This document shows positions 9,081 to 15,427 of a stretch of 21,600 bases of DNA, one piece after another. Positions within the stretch are counted from its first letter, which is position 1, and each line of letters begins with the position of its first letter. Location of the stretch: the IMG/VR virus record IMGVR_UViG_3300033571_009946, positions 1-21,600 of that record. One strand, written 5' to 3'. Made by a program: the position numbers and the translations under genes. The notes under the pieces are model-generated. The model was not told the DNA's origin. It saw nothing but the letters and a program-made list of their open reading frames with translations, and ran no database searches. The stretch comes from a virus.

Positions 9081-9590
9081 TTATTTTCCTAACCTACGAG
9101 CCATTGCACGGAAGGTTACGCCCGATGCTCGTGCTAATTCGGCGATTGTTACGCCTTGAGAGTGTAAAAACGTCGCTAATTCGGTCATTTCCGAGTTTGC
9201 GGAGCCTTGAATCGAGTTTAAGCCCATTCCAGAGCGGTAATTTCTGGCTAAGGGGGCTAAATAGCGTAAACGTTGGGCATTTTCGGCTGAAATTCCCGGA
9301 GATAGGGGTTTTTTGCGGATATAGCCTGTTTTTTGGGTAAAATTCGACGGAAACGGGAGTTTTTGGTCAATTTTGCTTCGAAAATCGCCATTTTTGACCC
9401 AATATTGCACTGTAGAACGTCGAAAAGGTGGCGAAAATGCGTTTCCAATGGCTTGAAGTGCCCATCCAGCCTCAAAAAGTTGCCTAGCACGGCAATAAAG
9501 TTGCTGTTTTGACCCACTCAACGAACGGAGGAGGGTAATTTCTGATTCTGGGAGCGATTCTTCTCTCGCATAACGTCGACGTTCTTCCAT
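9081..9590 (-). CDS. Two-HTH DNA-binding protein, apparent paralogue of the small-terminase candidate
   Basis: The 169-residue basic protein has a helix-turn-helix-like segment near 38-66 (AGWALQAIGNAF, then STVQYWVKNG) and another at the C-terminus, 146-168 (GVTIAELARASGVTFRAMARRL). The same order and spacing, with local similarity (LAPLARNYRS against LQPMAQQVRS), occur in the protein encoded at 12138-12692 next to the large terminase. That suggests paralogues. The ATG at 9590 is preferred over an in-frame TTG at 9623 because an extended -10, TGCTAAAGT, ends seven bases before it, which would give a leaderless mRNA; there is no Shine-Dalgarno. It heads the operon running into the portal. It may bind DNA in packaging or regulate late genes; which one is unclear. 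Confidence 0.75.
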   Translation of the reverse strand: MEERRRYAREESLPESEITLLRSLSGSKQQLYCRARQLFEAGWALQAIGNAFSPPFRRSTVQYWVKNGDFRSKIDQKLPFPSNFTQKTGYIRKKPLSPGISAENAQRLRYLAPLARNYRSGMGLNSIQGSANSEMTELATFLHSQGVTIAELARASGVTFRAMARRLGK

Positions 9591-9597
9591 AACGTAT

Positions 9598-9606
9598 ACT
9601 TTAGCA
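9598..9606 (-). promoter_or_regulatory. Extended -10 promoter for the 9590 gene (leaderless)
   Basis: On the minus strand TGC is followed directly by TAAAGT (9603-9598). Seven bases later comes the ATG at 9590, so transcription would begin at or next to the start codon. No good -35 is visible at 16-18 bases. The GTGCTA core is shared with five promoters in the accessory region. Confidence 0.4.
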
Positions 9607-9940
9607 CGTTCTGTACAAGACAATGGGCGTCGAAGGCTTCTGTACTGACGATTAAAAATGATACATTAACGATTTTTGCCTTTGGCGTATCAGACGGGAG
9701 TCCTAGTCCGGGAGACCTTTCGTAATCGTTTCGTGATGTTCAAAAATAAACGGGAACAGCATTTCATTCGCAACCAAACAATTACTCATTTGTAGCCTAA
9801 TGATTACTTATTTACATCTCCAGTCAATGATTGCTATAAAAAATAATCTAGATAGCAACTAATCTGAACACCCTTACAACTTTTATGCTAAAACTTATCA
9901 ACTTGACACTAAAAAACAATTCTTATTACTAATCAAACAT

Positions 9941-10045
9941 AGACATAGACATAAATTATTTTTTGATTGACATCTAACGCTCTAGCAATGTCATTACATA
10001 AGAGACATAAAAGATTAGACATAAAGACAAAGACACTAAGACAAG
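9941..10045 (+). repeat. AGACATA/AGACA short repeat cluster
   Basis: AGACATA occurs at 9941, 9947, 10003 and 10017; related AGACAA or AGACAC copies lie between 10025 and 10045. Spacing is irregular, so this is an iteron-like cluster rather than a strict tandem array. It lies wholly in the non-coding gap upstream of the phosphatase gene. Confidence 0.5.
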
Positions 10046-10123
10046 TAAAACTAAAACATAAGTTGTATAAACACTTAGGCAACATTCCATTTTAGTATCA
10101 GCGTGAGTTGCTAAATAATAAAC

Positions 10124-10152
10124 TTGACAAGACCCCGCATAGTTGATAACCT
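10124..10152 (+). promoter_or_regulatory. Promoter of the phosphatase gene (leaderless)
   Basis: TTGACA at 10124-10129 is followed after 17 bases by TAACCT at 10147-10152. The ATG at 10159 begins six bases after the -10, so the transcript would start at or next to the start codon. Confidence 0.65.
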
Positions 10153-10158
10153 TAGTGT

Positions 10159-10743
10159 ATGAATACTAACAATGATAGAGAGACTAAGACAATGACAACT
10201 AATGAACCAGATTACAGAGAGTCAGTTGCTAGAGACCCATTCGCAGGGGATGACATCAACTTGCCTTTATGGTCAGAGATTCTACCTAACCTATGGCAAG
10301 GTGGCACTTACGATAATGACAGAGTTGGAGACCGCAGTTGTCAGTTAGACATACCCGCAATTACCCGCAGAGAGTTCGATAGTGTCTACACCTTTTACGC
10401 CTTCGCCAATCCAGTTGATTGGCAAGTAAAAGAATACCGCTATGGCTATTACGACTCTCCAGATACAGACTTCCCCGTATCGGAGTTCAAGCGTATTGTT
10501 GAGATGGCTCACGCTGATTGGAAGCGTGGAGAGAGAGTTCTAATTAGATGTCAAGCGGGACTGAATAGGTCAGGCATAATCACCGCTCTAGTGTTGATTC
10601 GAGATGGCTACTCACCGCTTGAAGCAATAGACCTAATGAGAGATACCAGACACCCTTATGTCTTATTCAATAAGCATTTCGAGAATTGGATTCTGAAGCA
10701 ACCAGTTGAATTTTGGCGAGAGAATCTAACTACCGAATTCTAA
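10159..10743 (+). CDS. Dual-specificity/tyrosine-phosphatase-like cysteine phosphatase
   Basis: The 194-residue protein carries the Cx5R phosphatase loop as CQAGLNRSG (Cys131, Arg137, Ser138), preceded by the strand RVLI. An N-terminal SEILPNLWQGGT matches the start of dual-specificity phosphatase domains, and Asp99, Asp102 or Asp104 in YYDSPDTDFP may be the general acid. The usual His before the Cys is replaced by Arg. These enzymes remove phosphate from Tyr/Ser/Thr or other phosphate monoesters through a phosphocysteine; the substrate here is unknown. It is the only plus-strand gene, has its own promoter, and ends tail-to-tail with the large terminase gene, overlapping it by 14 bases. That isolated setting resembles a moron (inference). 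The start is ATG 10159, apparently leaderless; ATG 10192 is the alternative. Confidence 0.88.
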   Translation: MNTNNDRETKTMTTNEPDYRESVARDPFAGDDINLPLWSEILPNLWQGGTYDNDRVGDRSCQLDIPAITRREFDSVYTFYAFANPVDWQVKEYRYGYYDSPDTDFPVSEFKRIVEMAHADWKRGERVLIRCQAGLNRSGIITALVLIRDGYSPLEAIDLMRDTRHPYVLFNKHFENWILKQPVEFWRENLTTEF

Positions 10744-12121
10744 AGAGACTACTTTTAGAGTCAGGTAATCTACGAGACCCCATTGACTTAGCGGTTATCT
10801 TACCGCCAGTAAATCCAGGGGGCGGCTTGATTAGTAGAGCAGTAAGAGCGTGGACTAAAGCGTCTACTCGGTCAGGCGACTTACCTTCACCTGGAACCCA
10901 CGAGACCATTTGAGATTCTAGGTCAGCAAGATAACCAATGTGGTGAACACGCCCTTGCTCATAACCTAACACCACAGGCTCGGCTCTAAGAGCCTTGCCA
11001 TACTTCGAGTGGACTTCAAGCACCTTGATACTAGGGTCAATGGTGTTGATAGCATTTCTAACTAACGCACCACCTTGATTGACTTCGGCTACAACAGGAC
11101 AACCCCACTTGCGAGCCATAGCAACTACACGATTAGCCCAGACATCAGGCGACCCTAACACGCTAGCGTCTTCAAGCACCCACGCTTCCCGCTTATACAA
11201 GTCTCTCTCACCAGTTGAAGCAACTACAACAATTCCACATTCATCTCTAGGATTCTCGGCTACCGAAGGGTCTACACCAATTACTCTAAGTGGAGTGTTG
11301 AGTGGATAAGCAGATTGTCTATGATTCTCGATTAGTTCATCAGTCCATAAAGCACCTTCGACTGAATCTAACATCTCACCATAAAGTTCTTGTTGAGCAA
11401 GTCTAGTTCCAGCGTAGACACCTGTAATAGCGTCAAGGTAAGCAGTTGATAAGTTTCCAGAGTTGTCCATAGTTGAACCACGACTAATCACAACACGACC
11501 AGTATTTTTTGCTTCTTCTAATAATTTGTAAAGCAATGGAACACGCTTCGGAGTTGTAGTAATCATAATTTGTGGATTACGACCTAGACGAGTTCCAACA
11601 CGCAAGTTATCGAACGCAGTCATACCCGCCGCATCAGGTGTTTGTCTCCAAGCGGCGACCTCATCTCCCCAAGCGTGAGTGAATTGTGGACCACGCAATG
11701 AGTCAGGTTCATCAGCAGTAAAGCAAGTCGCAGTATTTCCGTTGGGCCAAGTTAGTCTTCGCTTCGAAGGTTCATACAATGGTCTCTCACTAGGTGGAGA
11801 CACATTCATAATTCCAGATTCACCTTCGACAATAACATCTCGAACATCCGCCGCTGTTCTAGCAACTAGAGCGAATCGTCTCTGTCCAGTATTAGTGTAT
11901 TTCGCTTGCTCACGAACCCACTCTGCCGCTGCCCTTGTCTTACCAGCACCACGACCAGCAAGATACATCCAAATTGCCCAATCACCTTCAGGTGCTTGCT
12001 GTTCAGGTCTACCCCAGACAGACCAATCCCACATAAGAGTATCGGGGTCGAACCCAGATAGGATAATCGCTCTCTCGTCATCAGGCAAGAGAGCGATTTG
12101 TTCCATAAGACTTTTAGCCAT
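10730..12121 (-). CDS. terL: Terminase large subunit
   Basis: From ATG 12121 the protein has 463 residues. The N-terminal ATPase shows Walker A GRGAGKT (56-62), Walker B ending in DE (Asp153, Glu154 in WGDEVAAW) and the coupling motif MITTTPKRV near 186-194. The C-terminal RNase H-like nuclease shows acidic residues at Asp284 (VIGVDPSVAEN), Glu346 (VVAEVNQGG) and Asp420 (DRVDALVHAL). The protein cuts concatemeric phage DNA and pumps it through the portal. The frame is open to an ATG at 12214, but that would overlap the upstream gene by 77 bases; ATG 12121 gives a gap of 16 bases and begins with a plausible MAKSLMEQIALLPDDE. Ribosome-binding signals are weak, so the start is moderately sure. 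Confidence 0.95.
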   Translation of the reverse strand: MAKSLMEQIALLPDDERAIILSGFDPDTLMWDWSVWGRPEQQAPEGDWAIWMYLAGRGAGKTRAAAEWVREQAKYTNTGQRRFALVARTAADVRDVIVEGESGIMNVSPPSERPLYEPSKRRLTWPNGNTATCFTADEPDSLRGPQFTHAWGDEVAAWRQTPDAAGMTAFDNLRVGTRLGRNPQIMITTTPKRVPLLYKLLEEAKNTGRVVISRGSTMDNSGNLSTAYLDAITGVYAGTRLAQQELYGEMLDSVEGALWTDELIENHRQSAYPLNTPLRVIGVDPSVAENPRDECGIVVVASTGERDLYKREAWVLEDASVLGSPDVWANRVVAMARKWGCPVVAEVNQGGALVRNAINTIDPSIKVLEVHSKYGKALRAEPVVLGYEQGRVHHIGYLADLESQMVSWVPGEGKSPDRVDALVHALTALLIKPPPGFTGGKITAKSMGSRRLPDSKSSLFRIR

Positions 12122-12137
12122 AGGTCTATTGTATAGA

Positions 12138-12692
12138 CTACAAAATGGCTCTATTCTTCGATTGAATCGGAGTGTAGACCCTACTTTGACCATTGTGGTC
12201 AGTCTTATAGCCATAGCGTGCTAGTCGGAATCGAATAGCAGAGTGAGACACACCTAGTCGCTTACCTAAGCGATAAAGTGGCACGCCTTCAACTTCGTGA
12301 GCGTGATTGAGCAGTCTCACATACTCTTCGGCTTCCGCTCTGAATCGCATAGCGTTAGAGCGAACCTGTTGAGCCATAGGTTGTAGTTCAAGCAAGCGAG
12401 CCAAGATTTCAGGTGAAGGCTCGACAAACTCTCGCTTTGCCTTTTCAGGATAAACAGGTGGTTCAGGAATAACATAAGAATCATCCAGTTCAATTGTTTG
12501 AGAGTGTTCTGAAACAATCTGTCTAGTTCTCTCTCTAGTGATTCCACATACTTCCGCAATGCTAGTTAGAGTCCATCCAGCGTTTTTGAGATTGACAATG
12601 TATTGGTTTCTTTCATCAACATCATTCACCTTCAAAAACTTATTTCTAACTTCATCAGGAAGATTTATTAGTTTCTTGATTTGTTTTGGCAT
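12138..12692 (-). CDS. Two-HTH DNA-binding protein, candidate terminase small subunit
   Basis: The 184-residue protein has two helix-turn-helix segments. The first is at 41-62 (LTSIAEVCGITRERTRQIV), resembling the sigma region 4 / Trp-repressor type. The second is at 137-160 (VPLYRLGKRLGVSHSAIRFR). A charged helical stretch rich in Arg and Glu lies between them. Its place directly upstream of the large terminase gene, 16 bases away, makes it the best small-terminase candidate, which would recognise the packaging site; that is inference from position and DNA-binding character. The protein at 9081-9590 shows the same arrangement. The start is ATG 12692, 11 bases after the upstream stop, with only a weak AGAAAGAA ribosome site. 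A transcription factor is the main alternative. Confidence 0.75.
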   Translation of the reverse strand: MPKQIKKLINLPDEVRNKFLKVNDVDERNQYIVNLKNAGWTLTSIAEVCGITRERTRQIVSEHSQTIELDDSYVIPEPPVYPEKAKREFVEPSPEILARLLELQPMAQQVRSNAMRFRAEAEEYVRLLNHAHEVEGVPLYRLGKRLGVSHSAIRFRLARYGYKTDHNGQSRVYTPIQSKNRAIL

Positions 12693-12703
12693 TTCTATTC
12701 TTT

Positions 12704-12874
12704 CTATACTCTTTGTGCCAGTAAAGCAGACACAATTGAAGACAGACCCAGAGCAAGCACAATGTTGCCAGAGTCATTTACGAAGATGGCTACGAAAATA
12801 GCCACCGCAGATAGTGAGACCGCTAAAACAGCAGACCACACCACATCACGAAGGCGTGCTAGTAATTTCCACAT
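12704..12874 (-). CDS. Small membrane protein (56 aa)
   Basis: This short gene encodes MWKLLARLRDVVWSAVL and onward, ending ALLAQRV. Two hydrophobic segments (about 12-32 and 37-53) are separated by a short polar turn, NDSGN, so a hairpin in the membrane is likely, with the basic N-terminus in the cytoplasm. The ATG overlaps the upstream stop as TAATG, which points to translational coupling. The next gene starts 11 bases downstream. It lies inside the operon that leads to the terminase genes. No family is recognised. Confidence 0.7.
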   Translation of the reverse strand: MWKLLARLRDVVWSAVLAVSLSAVAIFVAIFVNDSGNIVLALGLSSIVSALLAQRV

Positions 12875-13107
12875 TACTTCCACGCACCAATTGCCTTCAT
12901 CAACTCATTCGGACTTACCTTTAGCAACTCGCAGAGTGTTGAGAGAGTTCCAGATGGAATCTCACGCTGTAAGTGGAAGTAGCGACTTAGGCTCGACTTC
13001 TGTAATCCGTGAGCGTTAGCAAACTGATTTAGCGAAGGGTAGCCCATCTTTTGATAGCGAGCGACAAACCAATCCCAAGTTGCTTCAGATTGTTTATTTC
13101 TTTTCAT
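12874..13107 (-). CDS. Cro/CI-type helix-turn-helix DNA-binding protein
   Basis: From the ATG at 13107 the protein has 77 residues. It contains a helix-turn-helix of the lambda-repressor-like fold: SLNQFANAHGLQKSSLSRYF (about 25-44), followed by PSGTLSTLCELLKVSPNELM, the typical fourth and fifth helices. It lacks any dimerisation or protease domain, so it resembles Cro-type regulators or small excisionase-like DNA-binding proteins. GGAG nine bases before ATG 13107 favours this start over an upstream ATG at 13152 that would extend further into the preceding gene. The chosen start overlaps the preceding gene by 14 bases. The stop overlaps the next ATG (TAATG). It may regulate this operon or packaging; the target is unknown. 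Confidence 0.8.
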   Translation of the reverse strand: MKRNKQSEATWDWFVARYQKMGYPSLNQFANAHGLQKSSLSRYFHLQREIPSGTLSTLCELLKVSPNELMKAIGAWK

Positions 13108-13291
13108 TTTTCTTTTCTCCAGTTTCTTTGTCTTTAGGTAAGACAACTCCAAGTAGAGTTATCGGTTCTTCATTCCAATCCAAGTCCAAGTCTTCATCTC
13201 GAAGTGGATTGACTTTGTTGCTAATAATTAGAGCAACCGCAATGATTCCAATGAAGAGCAGAGCGATTAGTCCTAGATTTACAATGTCCAT
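13094..13291 (-). CDS. Small single-pass membrane protein (65 aa)
   Basis: The protein starts MDIVNLGLIALLFIGIIAVA, a hydrophobic helix of about 20 residues. It continues with an acidic stretch (RDEDLDLDWNEEP), a short hydrophobic part and a lysine-rich end (KDKETGEKKNEKK). This suggests an N-terminal membrane anchor with a charged cytoplasmic tail. The ATG shares one base with the stop of the deacetylase-fold gene (TAATG), so the two are probably translationally coupled. It overlaps the next gene by 14 bases. No family is recognised. Confidence 0.72.
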   Translation of the reverse strand: MDIVNLGLIALLFIGIIAVALIISNKVNPLRDEDLDLDWNEEPITLLGVVLPKDKETGEKKNEKK

Positions 13292-14262
13292 TAGACAGCA
13301 ACTTTCTTAGTTCCGTTGTAGATGTCAGAGACAACATTCGCCCAGATTCTAGGCGTGTGTGTCTCCGCTTGATAACCACCAGCACCACCGATAAGCACTC
13401 GACCTTCGGAGTGGCGGTTAGCCAAGTCAGCGACAACCTTAGACGCATAGTGGTAGCCATCATAGGTGTATTTGAGACCCCAATACTCGCCTTCGTGTCC
13501 GTCAGCACCAGTTGCTAGCAGAATCACATCAGGTTTGTAAGAGTCAATCTTCTCGGCAATGTCGTCAATAGCCCAAGCAAATGCTTCATCACCTTCGCCC
13601 TGTTGAAGAGCGTAGTTGTAGATTTGTTTGTCTTCTATCTCATAAAGATAGTTGCCAGTCTCTCCACGAATCCAAGTGTCAGAGTGAGTTGGATAAATTC
13701 CGTGTCCGTGAATCGAGAAGGTTGGAATACCAGAGTTCTCCAGTAGATTCTGAACACCATCTCCAGCGTTCACATCCCAGTCAATGTAGACAGGTCTCAA
13801 CCCAGCCTTCTGAAACTCCAGAGTAGCCCAAGCGAAGTCATTGAATACGCAGAAGCCTTCAGACCATCCGTATTGAGCGTGGTGCTTAGCACCCTGTGGA
13901 TTGAAGCCCACCTGTATTTCTCCAGCAATCATCTTCTCGGTCAGTCTCGCAGTTCCAGCGAACATCTTTAGAGCAATCTCACCCATCTCTAACCTATGTC
14001 CATACCAATCGTGGCTAAGACCTTCGTCAAGCACTTCAGATACAAACTTAGGGGAGTGAATACTCTCTAGGCGTTCTCGGTCGCCAGAGTCCACTTCAGG
14101 CTCGATTACGACCACATTATCCGAACCCAGTTCAGAGACTAGGTAATCGGTAGCAATCTTCGCCCGAATAGGCTTAGTTGGATGTGAGCCATCTCCGCTT
14201 CCAAGTAGCCACTTCAGGTAATCATCGCCATAGGCTATGTGTAATTTTTCTTTATTTGTCAT
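13291..14262 (-). CDS. Histone-deacetylase-fold (HDAC/AcuC/APAH) protein with altered zinc ligand
   Basis: The 323-residue protein has the arginase/deacetylase family signatures in order: AKHHA (His127, His128), GFCVFNDFAWA, YIDWDVNAGDG (Asp161, Asp163), SIHGHG, TGADGHEG (Asp254) and GGAGGYQ (Tyr297). In active enzymes the zinc is held by Asp-His-Asp and Tyr assists catalysis on acetyl-lysine or acetylpolyamines. Here the two Asp ligands, the His pair and Tyr remain, but the DVHHGDG motif reads DVNAGDG, so Asn165 takes the place of the zinc-binding His and Ala166 the next His. Activity may be changed or lost. The gene has its own promoter, TTGACA-17-TAAACT, beside a conserved 24-bp element, and heads the operon that reaches the terminase genes. 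A phage function is unknown. Confidence 0.9.
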   Translation of the reverse strand: MTNKEKLHIAYGDDYLKWLLGSGDGSHPTKPIRAKIATDYLVSELGSDNVVVIEPEVDSGDRERLESIHSPKFVSEVLDEGLSHDWYGHRLEMGEIALKMFAGTARLTEKMIAGEIQVGFNPQGAKHHAQYGWSEGFCVFNDFAWATLEFQKAGLRPVYIDWDVNAGDGVQNLLENSGIPTFSIHGHGIYPTHSDTWIRGETGNYLYEIEDKQIYNYALQQGEGDEAFAWAIDDIAEKIDSYKPDVILLATGADGHEGEYWGLKYTYDGYHYASKVVADLANRHSEGRVLIGGAGGYQAETHTPRIWANVVSDIYNGTKKVAV

Positions 14263-14288
14263 TGTTTCTTTCTTCTTTCTTTTATTTG

Positions 14289-14317
14289 AGTTTATCTGTT
14301 ATTGACTCTTATGTCAA
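14289..14317 (-). promoter_or_regulatory. Promoter of the deacetylase-fold/terminase operon
   Basis: On the minus strand TTGACA (14317-14312) is separated by 17 bases from TAAACT (14294-14289). The predicted start lies about 20 bases before the ATG at 14262. The 24-bp bipartite element begins eight bases upstream of the -35. Confidence 0.65.
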
Positions 14318-14324
14318 AACGGGG

Positions 14325-14348
14325 GGTGGAAAATCACCACTCCCCTGG
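14325..14348 (+). repeat. Bipartite 24-bp element, copy 1
   Basis: GGTGGAA, ten variable bases, then CCCCTGG. It lies in the gap upstream of the operon promoter at 14289-14317. G and C runs flank the two halves, so a short G:C stem with a loop is also possible. No terminator is seen next to this copy. Confidence 0.75.
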
Positions 14349-14373
14349 AATAAAGACATTTCAGGTCAGTTCA

Positions 14374-14532
14374 TCAGAAGATTTTTCCCTTCTGCCTACG
14401 CCCGACAGAGCCTTTGAAGTCTGCCTTTGGATAGATGTTGTAGCATAGCCAGTCAAGTTTCTTTGATAATCCATAAAGACCAAAGGCTAACCTTCGTAGC
14501 ACCCAGTAAAGAGTTTGATACACGATTTTCAT
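14374..14532 (-). CDS. Small basic protein (52 aa)
   Basis: The gene encodes MKIVYQTLYWVLRRLAFGLY and ends RRQKGKIF. It is basic and rich in aromatic residues; the N-terminal half is an amphipathic or membrane-facing helix. GGAG five bases before the ATG is a strong ribosome site, and the ATG overlaps the upstream stop as ATGA, which supports coupled translation with the 56-residue gene before it. No family is recognised. No clear terminator follows it; a short inverted repeat CAGAAG/CTTCTG at its end lacks a T-run. Confidence 0.7.
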   Translation of the reverse strand: MKIVYQTLYWVLRRLAFGLYGLSKKLDWLCYNIYPKADFKGSVGRRQKGKIF

Positions 14533-14699
14533 CTGTTCTCCTTCTCGCTGATAATAATCACTCGTCTGCTCGGAGAGACTTGGATGTCAAGTCCTAAATC
14601 TGTTTGATTTATGAAGTGTATCTGTCTCCGTAGAGCAAACTTGAGACCAGCAATGAACATAAGTGCCATTGCGGGAATTACAGCCCAGAGTGCTACCAT
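14529..14699 (-). CDS. Small membrane-anchored protein (56 aa)
   Basis: The protein begins MVALWAVIPAMALMFIAGLK, a single membrane helix, followed by a basic stretch (FALRRQIHF) and a short soluble tail ending SEKENR. The helix followed by positive charges suggests the tail is cytoplasmic. AAAGGA lies six bases before the ATG within the recurring leader sequence AAAGACGAAAGGAC. A promoter TTGACA-17-TAATCT lies just upstream. The stop overlaps the next start (ATGA). No family is recognised. Confidence 0.72.
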   Translation of the reverse strand: MVALWAVIPAMALMFIAGLKFALRRQIHFINQTDLGLDIQVSPSRRVIIISEKENR

Positions 14700-14724
14700 A
14701 GTTAGTCCTTTCGTCTTTACTTCT

Positions 14725-14753
14725 AGATTACCACTTATAGTCTAGTTTGTCAA
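14725..14753 (-). promoter_or_regulatory. Promoter for the 14699-14374 gene pair
   Basis: TTGACA (14753-14748), 17 bases, TAATCT (14730-14725) on the minus strand. The -35 abuts the end of the preceding gene, whose stop codon is at 14756-14758. Confidence 0.65.
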
Positions 14754-14755
14754 TA

Positions 14756-14983
14756 CTAGGCTTCGGGAATCTCAATGGGGGATTCTGACACCATTGCCAG
14801 TTCTGGCTTATTTGCTTCCAACTTAGAGATAAAACTCTCCGTGTCCACCATCCAGCCAGAGATTAGTAGCCTATCTACTCCAGAGTGAGACTCCGTATGT
14901 TGCTCGTCTAGTTTCTTTAGAGCATACTTGGCTAGTGAGATAGCAAAGGCTAACTCTTCGTCATTTAGATTGAGATTTGGCAT
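14756..14983 (-). CDS. Hypothetical acidic protein (75 aa)
   Basis: The protein starts MPNLNLNDEELAFAISLAKY and looks like a small helical bundle: a first amphipathic helix with ALKKLDEQH, a second segment with VDRLLISGWMVDTESFISKLE, and a Pro/Glu-rich tail (SPIEIPEA). It resembles the many short helical proteins of phage accessory regions, but no family is recognised. AAAGGAC four bases before the ATG is a good ribosome site. It has its own promoter with an extended -10 (GTGCTATTCT). Confidence 0.7.
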   Translation of the reverse strand: MPNLNLNDEELAFAISLAKYALKKLDEQHTESHSGVDRLLISGWMVDTESFISKLEANKPELAMVSESPIEIPEA

Positions 14984-15025
14984 TTCTGTCCTTTCGTCTT
15001 ATGTGTAAGTGTTTCCTACTATTAC

Positions 15026-15054
15026 AGAATAGCACACTAATCTTCTGTTGGCAA
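15026..15054 (-). promoter_or_regulatory. Promoter for the 14983 gene
   Basis: TTGCCA (15054-15049), 17 bases, TATTCT (15031-15026) with TGC directly before the -10. The -35 lies within the 3' end of the upstream gene. Confidence 0.6.
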
Positions 15055-15300
15055 GTCTCCGAGCCGAGATTTTAGTTCAATTTCGCTGTATTTGTAGAGT
15101 TCAGCAAACATTGAATCGGCATTGGGGTTTAGACCAGATTTGACCAGATAATCCACTCCAACCAAGATGTTGAATAGAGTTTCATCACTAAAGTCATACT
15201 CATTGGCAAAGTCTAAAACTTTAGCCTTTACACCTTTGTCATAAGCAGATAAAAACTCTAGAACTTCTGAATCTGTCATCTCTAAAACGGACTTCTTCAT
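15037..15300 (-). CDS. Hypothetical acidic helical protein (87 aa)
   Basis: The protein (MKKSVLEMTDSEVLEFLSAY at the start) is acidic and predicted helical, with repeated Leu/Phe heptad-like spacing and no Cys, membrane helix or known motif. The end reads ELKSRLGDLPTED. AAAGG precedes the ATG by six bases. The promoter upstream has an extended -10, GGTGCTACAAT, whose -35 position is occupied by the end of a 24-bp bipartite element, so regulation through that element is plausible. The gene appears monocistronic or leads into the next unit. Function is unknown. Confidence 0.72.
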   Translation of the reverse strand: MKKSVLEMTDSEVLEFLSAYDKGVKAKVLDFANEYDFSDETLFNILVGVDYLVKSGLNPNADSMFAELYKYSEIELKSRLGDLPTED

Positions 15301-15325
15301 AACAAACCTTTCGCTAACTACCTTT

Positions 15326-15334
15326 ATTGTAGCA
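15326..15334 (-). promoter_or_regulatory. Extended -10 promoter for the 15300 gene
   Basis: TGC followed by TACAAT (15331-15326). Exactly 20 bases separate the -10 from CCACCCC, the C-run side of the element at 15354-15377; no normal -35 is present. The copy at 19705 has the same 20-base distance. Confidence 0.5.
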
Positions 15335-15353
15335 CCAATAACCGCAGTCTAGG

Positions 15354-15377
15354 GGTGGAAAATGGAGACCCCCCTGG
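15354..15377 (+). repeat. Bipartite 24-bp element, copy 2
   Basis: GGTGGAA, ten bases, CCCCTGG. It sits between the terminator at 15428-15458 and the promoter at 15326. CTTATGTCA follows directly at 15378-15386. Confidence 0.8.
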
Positions 15378-15427
15378 CTTATGTCATAGATTTCAAAATG
15401 TCAGAGGTTGGGTTTATACTTCCCGAA

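Larger units (their letters stand above)
9624..10158. other. AT-rich divergent intergenic region with AGACA repeats
   Basis: No gene is visible in these 535 bases, which separate the divergent genes at 9590 and 10159. The segment is clearly more A+T-rich than its flanks. The part near 9690-9715 holds GGGAGTCCTAGTCCGGGAG, a short direct repeat of GGGAG. From 9941 to about 10045 the motif AGACATA occurs four times, with three further AGACA(A/C) copies. TTGACA hexamers lie at 9903 and 9967, without good -10 partners. It could be a control region, a replication origin or simply a leader; the sequence alone does not decide. Confidence 0.6.

Noticed and set aside
9591-9623. TTG start of the two-HTH gene at 9623
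   Set aside because: It lacks a ribosome site and would place the extended -10 inside the coding region; kept only as an alternative.
9680-9720. Possible tRNA-like GC-rich patch near GGGAGTCCTAGTCCGGGAG
   Set aside because: No cloverleaf with acceptor stem or T-loop GTTCGA could be drawn.
9903-9972. TTGACA hexamers at 9903 and 9967 as promoters
   Set aside because: No acceptable -10 lies 16-18 bases downstream of either.
9941-10045. AGACATA repeats as a CRISPR array
   Set aside because: The repeats are only seven bases with irregular short gaps; there are no repeat-spacer units and no cas genes.
10808-10835. CCAGGGGG in the large terminase gene as an element
   Set aside because: The TTCCACC half is missing and the site is coding.
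12122-12214. N-terminal extension of the large terminase
   Set aside because: It overlaps the small-terminase candidate by 77 bases and adds residues unlike the family's N-terminus.
11679-12224. 181-residue plus-strand open frame
   Set aside because: It is antisense to the large terminase ATPase domain, which has intact motifs; no promoter or ribosome site.
14370-14400. Terminator after the 14374 gene
   Set aside because: The inverted repeat CAGAAG/CTTCTG has no T-run after it on the minus strand.
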